DNA from: an uncultured Eubacteriales bacterium
GTDB taxonomy: Bacteria > Bacillota > Clostridia > Oscillospirales > Acutalibacteraceae
Assembly (NCBI GenBank): GCA_900320235.1
Contig: ONRO01000133.1
Location: 1-7,701, forward strand
Direction: 5' to 3'
DNA: 7,701 nucleotides
The position numbers were made by a program, and so were the translations under genes. The notes below the pieces were generated by a model that saw nothing but the letters and a program-made list of their open reading frames with translations, did no database searches and was not told where the DNA came from. Positions 1 through 6,235 of the stretch are shown here, one piece after another; position 1 is the first letter of the stretch; each line of letters opens with the position of its first letter.

Positions 1-61
1 GGCCCCTCCTCTTAAGGTCCCTCTCTTTTGAAATCTCTCCTCCTTAACTCTACCCCGACCC

Positions 62-147
62 CGCTGCGCTGCCCACCGCCTGCGGTGGGCGTGCTCGCTT
101 ACTTTATACGCTTTCCCACGCTGCGCTGCCTTCGGCGTGCTCGCTTA
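62..147. repeat. Two GC-rich palindromic repeats
   Basis: Two copies share the outer blocks GCTGCGCTGCC (63-73 and 120-130) and GGCGTGCTCGCTTA (88-101 and 134-147). The first copy has an almost perfect hairpin between the blocks: GCCCACCGC (71-79) pairs with GCGGTGGGC (82-90) around a two-base loop. The second copy has only TTC in that place, so it looks like the same unit with its palindrome removed or never gained. No T-run follows either copy, so they are unlikely to be terminators. They resemble dispersed intergenic palindromic units, but a genome-wide count is needed to say so. Confidence 0.7.
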
Positions 148-172
148 TTTCTTTAACAGCGTTTAGCTTCGG

Positions 173-239
173 GTGAGCGTGGGCGGCTTTGTTATGCTGA
201 TAACCCGGTAAGTTGCTCGCCTGAGAAGATTGAACTCAG
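173..239 (+). repeat. Structured direct repeat, copy 1 (double hairpin)
   Basis: This is the first of two closely similar units. It can fold into a nested stem: GAGC 175-178 with GCTC 215-218, CTT 187-189 with AAG 210-212, and GTTAT 191-195 with ATAAC 200-204, closed by the loop GCTG. A second hairpin follows, CTGAG 221-225 with CTCAG 235-239. The second copy keeps the same pairing while some paired bases differ. Function is unknown; it could be a small RNA, a mobile palindromic element or part of a leader. No open reading frame explains the conservation. Confidence 0.6.
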
Positions 240-271
240 AAATCAGAACTAACAGAGGAGATTAGTCTTGT

Positions 272-338
272 GTGAGCGTAGCGGCTTTATTACGCATAAT
301 AACTTTGAAAGTTGGCTCGCTTGAGAAGCTTGGCTCAG
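272..338 (+). repeat. Structured direct repeat, copy 2 (double hairpin)
   Basis: This second copy begins about 98 bases after the first and shares the blocks TGAGCGT, GCGGCTTT, AAGTTG, CTCGC, TGAGAAG and CTCAG. Its predicted pairs are GAGC 274-277 with GCTC 315-318, TTATTA 287-292 with TAATAA 297-302 around the loop CGCA, and TTGAG 321-325 with CTCAG 334-338. Compared with copy 1, the G191-C204 pair is replaced by A289-T300, and the C221-G239 pair by a T321-G338 wobble. The wobble is compatible with pairing only if the plus strand is the RNA. The function is not recognised. Confidence 0.6.
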
Positions 339-497
339 GAGTAATTAATTGTAGAAATGTTCATTTTCTTTTAAAGAAGAATTTATATCGGCAGTTCAGG
401 CTCAAAAAAACCGGGCGGTTCCGGAGTAAAACTTTTTCAGGCTGACTAAGCCGTGAATCAAGGGTGCAGCGTCACGCTGCTGCCGGCACGCGGTGGG

Positions 498-526
498 TTG
501 ACGATAAGGTCGGTTTATTATATAAT
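498..526 (+). promoter_or_regulatory. Sigma-A type promoter for the zinc-ribbon gene
   Basis: The -35 box TTGACG (498-503) and -10 box TATAAT (521-526) are separated by exactly 17 bases, matching the consensus at 11 of 12 positions. Transcription should start near 533, leaving a leader of about 94 bases before the TTG start at 627. Two short palindromes lie just upstream: GCAGCG-TCA-CGCTGC (466-480) and TGCCGGCA (481-488). They could be operator-like but have no T-run. Because this promoter sits inside the longest possible reading frame (from 453), it argues against the upstream start. Confidence 0.8.
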
Positions 527-610
527 GGCTTATAGAATAATTCGTTATATGATTGATTATTATCTGAAACTGCATGAGTGGCTTTTTCCCGCAGCCGAAA
601 ATCCATTACC

Positions 611-616
611 GGGAGG
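611..616 (+). promoter_or_regulatory. Ribosome binding site that decides the TTG start
   Basis: GGGAGG lies 10 bases before the TTG at 627-629. The in-frame GTG at 618 is only one base from it, which is too close to be used. No comparable site precedes the GTG at 453 or the in-frame ATG at 525. The site therefore picks TTG 627, directly before the Cys-rich zinc ribbon. Confidence 0.75.
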
Positions 617-626
617 TGTGTTTGTT

Positions 627-2264
627 TTGAAATGCAGAATCTGCGGAAGAAAAATCAAAAAGGGTCAGTCTCTGTGTCAGGAGTGTATCAGACTGTCTGA
701 TTCTAAAAATGATAGCTTTACAACAGAAAAATATACCGATCTGATGAATTCTTACGTTTCCTCAGATAATAAAAACAAACGTATCACCCCCGATCTTCTT
801 GCGTTCACAACATTTGCAATCGCCGCTGCTATGCTTGTCATAACTGTTATTCTCGTCACAACGGGCAGGGATAATATTAAACTCGAGCTTTCAGATTATA
901 TCGTTATTGAATACAACGGCTTCAACGGCTTTGGTGAGCTTGATGCCCATTTTGATTCAGTCAGATTCCGCAGCGACTGTGAAAACAAACTTCCGGATTC
1001 TTCTTCTGATCCCTCCGGTGCAGGAAACAAAACAATAAATCCGTCTTCACTTGCTGATCTCATTATCAACAACGTCAACGACAAATACAGCTTCAGCAAA
1101 ACAAGCGGTCTTAAAAACGGAGATACTGTAAAACTGAGATGGGACATTTCTGCAGCCGATAATTCCATTCAGACACTTGCGGCTTCCGGAATAAGCATCA
1201 GCGGCAGAAACTATACAGTTGAAAAGCTTACAGATACCAGTATCACCGATCCCTTCAGTGATCTTACTTTATCATACACCGGCTTCAACGGAAACGGAAC
1301 TCTTGAATTCAACTCAAGATATCCGCTTATTTACACATTTGACAAGACTGACAATCTTAAAAACGGCGACATAATACATGTGACAATATCTGCACCTTAC
1401 GGAAATGATCTTCAGGACTATTGTCTGAATACCATCGGCTCTGTACTGACTGCAACAGAATCTTCTTTTACTGTATCTGGTCTTCCTGAGCTTAAAAGCT
1501 TCGACCCGTTTTCTGATGTAAGCGTACATTTTTACGGTGTTTCAGGCGAGGGTACTGCAAGCTCAGAATACAAGGGCGATATGGATCTTCGCTATACTCT
1601 TAACAGGGACGAGGGGCTTTCCGAGGGAGAAACTGTTACTGTCACTGTTGAAGCACCATTTGGATACGGACTTAACGAATACTGCGAGAAAAAATACGGT
1701 CTGAGAGCTGAAACTACTATGAAGCAGTTTACTGTCACCGGTCTGGGAACTTATCTGACAAAGCTCAGCGATATTGACGAGATCACTATGAAACATCTTT
1801 TCGATGAATCTGAAAAGGCTATCGGTCAGGAGCTTGCCGATATGCAGTCAAAAACCGAGTATCAGGGTATGATTCTTATGACTTTGAAAAACGGTCAGCC
1901 ATCACGAAACAGCTGGCTTCCTTCTGACGATCAGGATCATATGCTTTTTCTCGTTTACAAGGTCACCGCTCAGTACAGCTCAGGCGGAAAAAACAAAAGC
2001 TTCACTTACTGGACAAGCTGCCGATTCAATAATGTCATGAAGCTGAAAAACGGCACTCTCAAGGTCAACACCGATGATCTGATTCTTCCTGTAAACAAGG
2101 TCACTCCATCCGGAAGTTCTCAAAAGCTTTCCGGCTTCAATGATTACAGTTCTCTTTACAATTCTCAGGTGAAATCAAAGCTCGGCTTCTATACTGTTCA
2201 AAGCAGCGTCAAAGAAAAGCTCAGCAATAATGATAACAAAAAGTCCTCCTCCCCGTCACACTGA
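627..2264 (+). CDS. Zinc-ribbon, single-pass membrane protein with three tandem repeats
   Basis: Predicted protein of 545 residues, function unknown. Residues 3-20 form a short zinc ribbon with two CxxC knuckles (C3, C6, C17, C20). A charged linker leads to one hydrophobic segment at about 57-79, with no cleavable signal peptide, so the ribbon should be cytoplasmic and the rest outside. The outer part has three related repeats at about 86-202, 208-287 and 293-374. Each has a D-YxGFNGxG-like opening, a central LKNGD or LSEGE turn and a closing FTVxGL-like strand. Repeats 2 and 3 each carry a cysteine at matching places (C266, C353). A different C-terminal domain (about 375-490) contains WTSCRF near 462-467, and a Ser/Lys-rich tail ends the protein. 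This layout recalls Firmicute zinc-ribbon envelope proteins such as TcaA, but I do not claim homology. The longer frame from GTG 453 adds 58 residues and is rejected because a strong promoter lies inside that extension. The gene is monocistronic and converges with cysK. Confidence 0.85.
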   Translation: MKCRICGRKIKKGQSLCQECIRLSDSKNDSFTTEKYTDLMNSYVSSDNKNKRITPDLLAFTTFAIAAAMLVITVILVTTGRDNIKLELSDYIVIEYNGFNGFGELDAHFDSVRFRSDCENKLPDSSSDPSGAGNKTINPSSLADLIINNVNDKYSFSKTSGLKNGDTVKLRWDISAADNSIQTLAASGISISGRNYTVEKLTDTSITDPFSDLTLSYTGFNGNGTLEFNSRYPLIYTFDKTDNLKNGDIIHVTISAPYGNDLQDYCLNTIGSVLTATESSFTVSGLPELKSFDPFSDVSVHFYGVSGEGTASSEYKGDMDLRYTLNRDEGLSEGETVTVTVEAPFGYGLNEYCEKKYGLRAETTMKQFTVTGLGTYLTKLSDIDEITMKHLFDESEKAIGQELADMQSKTEYQGMILMTLKNGQPSRNSWLPSDDQDHMLFLVYKVTAQYSSGGKNKSFTYWTSCRFNNVMKLKNGTLKVNTDDLILPVNKVTPSGSSQKLSGFNDYSSLYNSQVKSKLGFYTVQSSVKEKLSNNDNKKSSSPSH

Positions 2265-2296
2265 TTTGTGTTCGGGAAGGAGGTTATCTGTTTTTT
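2238..2296. terminator. Bidirectional terminator shared by convergent genes
   Basis: An imperfect hairpin spans 2245-2283. CCTCCTCCCCG pairs with CGGGAAGGAGG with one mismatch, then CACAC pairs with GTGT across a small bulge, around a TGATTT loop. On the minus strand the stem is followed after two bases by TTTTT (complement of 2238-2242), giving a good terminator for cysK. On the plus strand a T6 run (2291-2296) follows seven bases after the stem, which is weaker but usable. The left arm and the A-run lie inside the last codons of the plus-strand gene, whose stop is at 2262-2264. Confidence 0.7.
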
Positions 2297-2357
2297 CTGA
2301 AAATATATTTTGCTGTCTGTATACGCTGCCACGTCTCAGGTATGCATTATAGTTTCA

Positions 2358-3287
2358 TCAATCTTCAAAAAGCGGTGTTGAAAAATATCTCTCGGCTGTG
2401 TCAGGAAGTATTGTGACAACTGTTTTTCCCTCACCCAGCTTTTCTGCAAGCTTCAATGCTGCCGCAACATTTGTTCCGCTTGAAATTCCGCACATGATAC
2501 CCTCAAGGCTTGCAAGCTGCTTTGCGGTATTAATTGCGTCTTCATCTGTTACAATGTGAATATGATCGTATATTTCTCTGTTCAGGATCGTCGGAATGAT
2601 ACCGTCGCCGATTCCCATCTGAAGATGTGTGCCCACTGTTCCGCCTGCAAGTATCGCAGCGTGTTCTGGCTCTACCGCCCATATTTCCATGTCCGGATAC
2701 TGCTTTTTCAGTGTTTCTCCGATTCCTGTAATGGTTCCGCCTGTGCCTATGCCTGAACAGAACCCGTCTATCTTTCCTGCTGTCTGCTCTAATATCTCAA
2801 GTGCTGTATAGTATTTATGTGCAAAGGTATTGTTTTCGTTTTCAAACTGCTGCGGTACAAAAACATTCGGGTCCTTTGCTGCCATTTCCATTGCAGTATC
2901 AAGACATTTCTGAATACATTTGCCTATATCACCGTCATCATGTATCAGTATGACCTGTGCTCCGTAATGCCTTACAAGCTTTCTTCTTTCCTCGCTGACT
3001 GAATCAGGCATTATTATTATTGTCTTATAGCCTCTGACTGCTCCGACAAGTGAAAGTCCTATTCCCTGATTTCCGCTTGTCGGCTCAACGATTATTGTAT
3101 CGGGGGTTATTTTTCCCTCTTTTTCAGCATTGATTATCATATTATATGCTGTTCTCGTCTTTATCGAGCCGCCGACATTCAATCCCTCGAATTTTACAAG
3201 TATCTGAGCATTTCCTGGTTTATTCATACGTCCGAGTCTTATCATGGGTGTATGTCCCATTGCCTCAAGAATATTGTTATAAATCAT
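2358..3287 (-). CDS. cysK: Cysteine synthase (O-acetylserine sulfhydrylase), PLP-dependent
   Basis: This cytosolic enzyme makes L-cysteine from O-acetylserine and sulfide, the last step of sulfur assimilation. The 309 residues match the usual length of the CysK family. The PLP Schiff-base lysine is K43 in GGSIKTRTA. The substrate loop is TSGNQ (70-74), where the better-known enzymes have TSGNT. The phosphate-binding loop is GTGGT (181-185), GIGDGIIP (225-232) matches the active-site segment, and S270 in GISSG should contact the pyridine nitrogen. The ending PDTAERYFSTPLF is typical of the family. The ATG has a GAGG site 8 bases upstream (3296-3299). It lies 103 bases downstream of the calcium ATPase on the same strand and may be co-transcribed with it. 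I saw no T-box or other known riboswitch. A cystathionine beta-synthase-like or O-phosphoserine-using activity cannot be excluded by sequence reading alone, but the short length without CBS domains favours cysteine synthase. Confidence 0.93.
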   Translation of the reverse strand: MIYNNILEAMGHTPMIRLGRMNKPGNAQILVKFEGLNVGGSIKTRTAYNMIINAEKEGKITPDTIIVEPTSGNQGIGLSLVGAVRGYKTIIIMPDSVSEERRKLVRHYGAQVILIHDDGDIGKCIQKCLDTAMEMAAKDPNVFVPQQFENENNTFAHKYYTALEILEQTAGKIDGFCSGIGTGGTITGIGETLKKQYPDMEIWAVEPEHAAILAGGTVGTHLQMGIGDGIIPTILNREIYDHIHIVTDEDAINTAKQLASLEGIMCGISSGTNVAAALKLAEKLGEGKTVVTILPDTAERYFSTPLFED

Positions 3288-3326
3288 CTTTTCATCCTCA
3301 TTTTCTTTTTATCCATGCTTTTGCAT

Positions 3327-3374
3327 AACACAGCTGCTGCAGTCCGGAATTATTTCCTGACCACAGCAGATGTT
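3327..3374 (-). promoter_or_regulatory. Long imperfect hairpin between the ATPase gene and cysK
   Basis: Read on the minus strand, the segments AACA/TGTT, CTGCTG/CAGCAG, GTC/GAC and GGAA/TTCC pair in order around an ATAA loop. The interruptions are a G-A type mismatch, two adjacent G-T wobbles and a short asymmetric bulge. The wobbles pair only in minus-strand RNA, which supports an RNA element in the ATPase-cysK transcript. A small ATGC-AAAA-GCAT hairpin overlaps its downstream end (complement of 3315-3326). There is no T-run downstream on the minus strand, so it is not a classical terminator. It could be a processing or stability element, or could attenuate cysK expression. Confidence 0.5.
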
Positions 3375-3390
3375 ATCATTTCTGCAGTTT

Positions 3391-6039
3391 TTATTCTGCA
3401 AGTTCTTTTTTGGTTTTGCCTATTGATACGATCAGCTTGCGGACGATATCTATCGGGATAACAAGCAGCGCCATTATTGCGCACAGTCCCCATGCATAGG
3501 GGATGAGCGGACGAACGCTGAGGAAATCTCCGCCGAAGGTTACGAATACAAACTGAAGTATCAGTATTCCGAGCATTACAAGTACAAAGTTTTTATTTTG
3601 TGAAAGACCCTTGAACAGGTTGATGCTTTCTGTTCTTGCATTGAATCCGTTGAATGCTATTGACATCATGAATGTCGCAAATAATGCCGATTTCAGATAA
3701 TAGATATTATCCGGTGTGAGGTCTCTTGTTGAATCAACAAAAAGGTTTGTAATGAACGGAACAAAGAGTATTGAAAGGCAGACTGTCATGATATATACTG
3801 CAGAAATAATGATCTCTGCGAGCATTGCTTTATTGACAATACCGGCATTTCTCGGAATCGGCTTTTCTGCCATATATTCCTCAAGAGGCGGTTCGCTGCC
3901 GAATGCGATTGCTGCGAGGGTATCCATCGCAAGGTTAATCACAAGAAGCTGAACAACCGTCAGAACAGGACTGTAAATGCTGTTTATATCAAGTATCGGA
4001 CCGATAAAGCACATCATTACTGCCGCAACATTTACTGTAAGCTGGAACACAAGGAATTTTCTGATAGTCTTGAACATTGTTCTGCCGTAGAGAATTGCCT
4101 TTTTGATTGAAAGGAAGTTATCGTCAAGAATAGTGATATCTCCGGCTGCCTTTGCAACCTCTGTGCCGCTGCCCATTGCAAAGCCGACATCAGCTTTTTT
4201 GAGTGCTGGCGAGTCATTAACGCCGTCACCTGTCATTCCGACAACCATATCAAGCTCCTGAGCTATCCTTACAAGGCGGCTCTTATCCATCGGGAGTGCT
4301 CTTGCAACGACTCTGAGCTTCGGAAGGATTTCTTTGACCTGGTCATCACTCAGTTCTGCAAGTTCTGCTGAAGTAAGTGCAACCTCGTCTTTTGAAGTCA
4401 GAAGACCTGAATCCTTTGCGATTGCAACAGCTGTTTCCTTTCTGTCGCCGGTTATCATAACGACCTGAATTCCGGCTGCCTTAACTTCCTTGATAGCATC
4501 GGCTGCTTCTTTTCTTACATTATCACGGATACTGAGAACACAGATAAGTGTAAGATCGCCGTCGCCGCTTTCGCCCTCTGCCCTTGCAACTGCAAGCAGA
4601 CGCATTGAACGTGCTGCCTGACCGTTGATATAGGTTGTCATGTAATTCTTTTCAACGAGCTCTTTTTCGTTTCCGTTTTCGTCGATATACTTTGTACATC
4701 TTGAAAGTATTTTTTCAGGTGCGCCCTTGATATATGTAACCGAGCCGTTTTCTCTTTTTACTGTAAGGCTTGAATATTTCTTTGCAGAGTCAAACGGGTT
4801 AAAATCCTTGACATCCTCTTTCGGAAGTTTATCATAGAACTTTCCCTTATCTATAAATGCCATAAGTGCACGGTCTGTACTGTTTCCGCCTATGACCTCG
4901 CCGTCTGAAACAGAGGCAGAGTTATTTGTTCCGATACCTGTAAGAATATCGAGTCTTAGCTTTGCAGGAATCTCATCAAGTGTCTTGAACGTCCTGACGT
5001 TTCCTGTTGTAACCTCCATTACTGAAAGCTTGCCTTCTGTAATTGTACCTGTCTTATCTGTAAAAAGGATACTAAGGCTTCCGGCTGTTTCAAGGCCGTT
5101 GATATTTCTTACAAGGACATTATCCTTTGCCATTTTCATACTCTGGAATGAAAGCAACACTGAAGTCAGCATCGGCAGACCCTCAGGTACTGCACAGACG
5201 ATAACCGTGATTGCAACTGTAACAGCTTCAATAATGAGCTGAACCCATCCGAAAGCGTCAGCAGGAAGATTTCCTGTAATAAGTGTTTTTGCAATTACAG
5301 CAACTATAATAAGTATTGCGCCGATATATCCGAAAGTTGAGATCTGCTTTGCAAGCTTTGAAAGCTTGAGCTGAAGAGGAGTTGCTCTTGTTTCCTCCTG
5401 AACCTCAAGTGCAAGCTGGCCGAACATTGTCTTATCTCCGACAACCTTGGTCTGCATATATCCCTCATTTGCACAAACGACTGTACCACGGTAGATATAA
5501 TGCTTATTGAGAAGATCCATTGTATCATATTCACTGCCGTTTGCAGCTTTCTTTTCAGCCTCCTCGGTTTCACCGTTCAATGCTGCCTGATCGACCTTGA
5601 TCTCGCCCTCGATCATCTCGCCGTCAGCTGCGATCTTATCACCCGACTGAAGATAAACTATATCACCTACAACAAGCTCACTCACATGTATTTCATGGAG
5701 CTGACCGTCACGAAGGACCTTAGCTGTTTCCTTTGCTTCCTCCTCTGCCTTGAGTGCGCTTGCCTTGCCCTCCTGCTTATGCTGGCTCACTGATGAAACG
5801 CCGTTTGCGATAAGGATAGCAATTAGCACTCCGACAGGCTCATACCAGTCTGATTTCCCCAGAAAAAACAGAACAACCTGTATTGCAAGAGCTACAAGAA
5901 GTATGATTATCATTGGATCTGCAAAGCCCTTGAGGAATTTTTTCCACAGCGGCTCAGGTGGAATTTGTGTCAGGTCGTTAGTACCGTATTCTTTACGGCT
6001 CTTTTCGACCTCTTCGGCTGTAAGACCGGTGAGATTCAT
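3391..6039 (-). CDS. Calcium-transporting P-type ATPase, P2B (PMCA) type
   Basis: An integral membrane pump that uses ATP to export cations, very probably Ca2+, from the cytoplasm. Its 882 residues are full length for the family. Membrane helices fall at about 44-60, 65-83, 236-254, 268-290, 663-682, 692-712, 736-764, 782-800, 817-838 and 846-866. The actuator loop is NGET (155-158) in place of the usual TGES. The phosphorylated aspartate is D328 in DKTGT. The nucleotide domain has KGAPE (438-442), followed by TGD (530-532) and the hinge TGDGVND (603-609). Ion-site residues fit one calcium site: PEGLP in M4 (E286), and N702 and D706 in M6. The M5 position matching SERCA E771 appears to be alanine (A673), as in plasma-membrane calcium pumps. 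The ATG has AAGGAG (6048-6053) 8 bases upstream and a consensus promoter further upstream. Mn2+ or another divalent ion is a possible alternative substrate. Confidence 0.92.
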   Translation of the reverse strand: MNLTGLTAEEVEKSRKEYGTNDLTQIPPEPLWKKFLKGFADPMIIILLVALAIQVVLFFLGKSDWYEPVGVLIAILIANGVSSVSQHKQEGKASALKAEEEAKETAKVLRDGQLHEIHVSELVVGDIVYLQSGDKIAADGEMIEGEIKVDQAALNGETEEAEKKAANGSEYDTMDLLNKHYIYRGTVVCANEGYMQTKVVGDKTMFGQLALEVQEETRATPLQLKLSKLAKQISTFGYIGAILIIVAVIAKTLITGNLPADAFGWVQLIIEAVTVAITVIVCAVPEGLPMLTSVLLSFQSMKMAKDNVLVRNINGLETAGSLSILFTDKTGTITEGKLSVMEVTTGNVRTFKTLDEIPAKLRLDILTGIGTNNSASVSDGEVIGGNSTDRALMAFIDKGKFYDKLPKEDVKDFNPFDSAKKYSSLTVKRENGSVTYIKGAPEKILSRCTKYIDENGNEKELVEKNYMTTYINGQAARSMRLLAVARAEGESGDGDLTLICVLSIRDNVRKEAADAIKEVKAAGIQVVMITGDRKETAVAIAKDSGLLTSKDEVALTSAELAELSDDQVKEILPKLRVVARALPMDKSRLVRIAQELDMVVGMTGDGVNDSPALKKADVGFAMGSGTEVAKAAGDITILDDNFLSIKKAILYGRTMFKTIRKFLVFQLTVNVAAVMMCFIGPILDINSIYSPVLTVVQLLVINLAMDTLAAIAFGSEPPLEEYMAEKPIPRNAGIVNKAMLAEIIISAVYIMTVCLSILFVPFITNLFVDSTRDLTPDNIYYLKSALFATFMMSIAFNGFNARTESINLFKGLSQNKNFVLVMLGILILQFVFVTFGGDFLSVRPLIPYAWGLCAIMALLVIPIDIVRKLIVSIGKTKKELAE

Positions 6040-6070
6040 TCAAAGCACTCCTTTATTTTTTACTGAATTT

Positions 6071-6122
6071 TTCCGGCAATTATTATTTTCCGCCCTGTTG
6101 CAGAAACAGGGCGGAGCCGGAA
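6071..6122 (-). promoter_or_regulatory. Strong hairpin in the ATPase mRNA leader
   Basis: A perfect 10-bp stem, CCGCCCTGTT with AACAGGGCGG (6090-6099 and 6105-6114), closes a five-base loop. It is extended by an outer 7-bp stem, TTCCGGC with GCCGGAA (6071-6077 and 6116-6122). A roughly 12-base AT-rich bulge lies on one side and a single base on the other. The element starts about 10 bases after the predicted transcription start and ends about 17 bases before the ribosome binding site. No T-run follows in the transcript direction, so it is not a terminator. It may stabilise the mRNA or control translation. It matches no riboswitch class that I recognise, including the manganese yybP-ykoY type. 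Confidence 0.6.
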
Positions 6123-6138
6123 TTTTCTTACATAAGTA

Positions 6139-6167
6139 ATTATAAATTTTTGCATAAACTTTGTCAA
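6139..6167 (-). promoter_or_regulatory. Perfect consensus sigma-A promoter for the calcium ATPase
   Basis: On the minus strand, TTGACA (complement of 6162-6167) and TATAAT (complement of 6139-6144) are separated by 17 bases, so both hexamers and the spacer are ideal. Transcription should start near 6132, giving a leader of about 92 bases that begins with the hairpin at 6071-6122. Such a strong promoter suggests high basal transcription unless a repressor or the leader restrains it. A 12-bp palindrome lies 36 bases upstream of the -35 box. Confidence 0.88.
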
Positions 6168-6202
6168 TAGACATTGAAAATAATACTATCATCCCGGAAC
6201 AG

Positions 6203-6221
6203 TACAATATTGTAAATATTG
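6203..6221. promoter_or_regulatory. AT-rich palindrome upstream of the ATPase promoter
   Basis: TACAATATTGTA (6203-6214) is a perfect 12-bp palindrome. It overlaps a second inverted repeat, CAATATT-GTA-AATATTG (6205-6221). It lies between the end of the small upstream gene and the ATPase -35 box, about 36 bases from that box. It could be an operator or activator site, or part of a weak terminator for the upstream gene. Short AT palindromes also arise by chance in AT-rich DNA. Confidence 0.35.
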
Positions 6222-6235
6222 CCGCCGCACAGGAT

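Larger units (their letters stand above)
1..452. other. Gene-free region with GC-rich and structured repeats
   Basis: No reading frame here has a plausible start, ribosome binding site and protein-like composition. Positions 1-60 are strongly pyrimidine-rich on the plus strand, with two related CTCCTCTTAA / CTCCTCCTTAA stretches about 35 bases apart. Positions 62-147 hold two GC-rich repeats and positions 173-339 hold two structured repeats, all listed separately. From about 340 to 452 the DNA becomes AT-rich again. It has a small AACC-GGGC-GGTT inverted repeat near 409-420 but no convincing terminator. The gene to the left, if any, lies outside the window. Confidence 0.75.

Noticed and set aside
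1..450. CRISPR array or tRNA in the repeat-rich left region
   Set aside because: Repeats occur only in pairs with irregular spacing, and no cloverleaf, T-loop or CCA end is visible.
453..626. N-terminal extension of the zinc-ribbon protein from GTG 453
   Set aside because: A consensus promoter lies inside it, there is no ribosome site before 453, and a GGGAGG site points to TTG 627.
896..1796. Minus-strand frames of 71-90 codons opposite the zinc-ribbon gene
   Set aside because: They mirror the plus-strand coding sequence, lack ribosome sites and have no domain-like pattern.
3284..3316. Ten-codon minus-strand frame (MDKKKMRMKR) overlapping the cysK start by ATGA
   Set aside because: No ribosome site precedes it, and it lacks Cys or Ser codons expected of an attenuating leader peptide for cysteine synthesis.
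3373..3401. Possible separate cysK promoter, TTGCAG with a weak GATAAC-like -10
   Set aside because: Only the -35 resembles consensus; the -10 match is poor, so read-through from the ATPase promoter is equally likely.
4892..5242. Plus-strand frame of 116 codons opposite the ATPase gene
   Set aside because: Ser/Thr/Val-rich shadow of a well-supported P-type ATPase; the same applies to the plus-strand frames at 3716-3952, 5500-5793 and 5750-6139.
6040..6132. Known riboswitch in the ATPase leader (manganese yybP-ykoY, M-box or similar)
   Set aside because: The leader is short and shows a single bulged hairpin without the conserved loop sequences of those classes.
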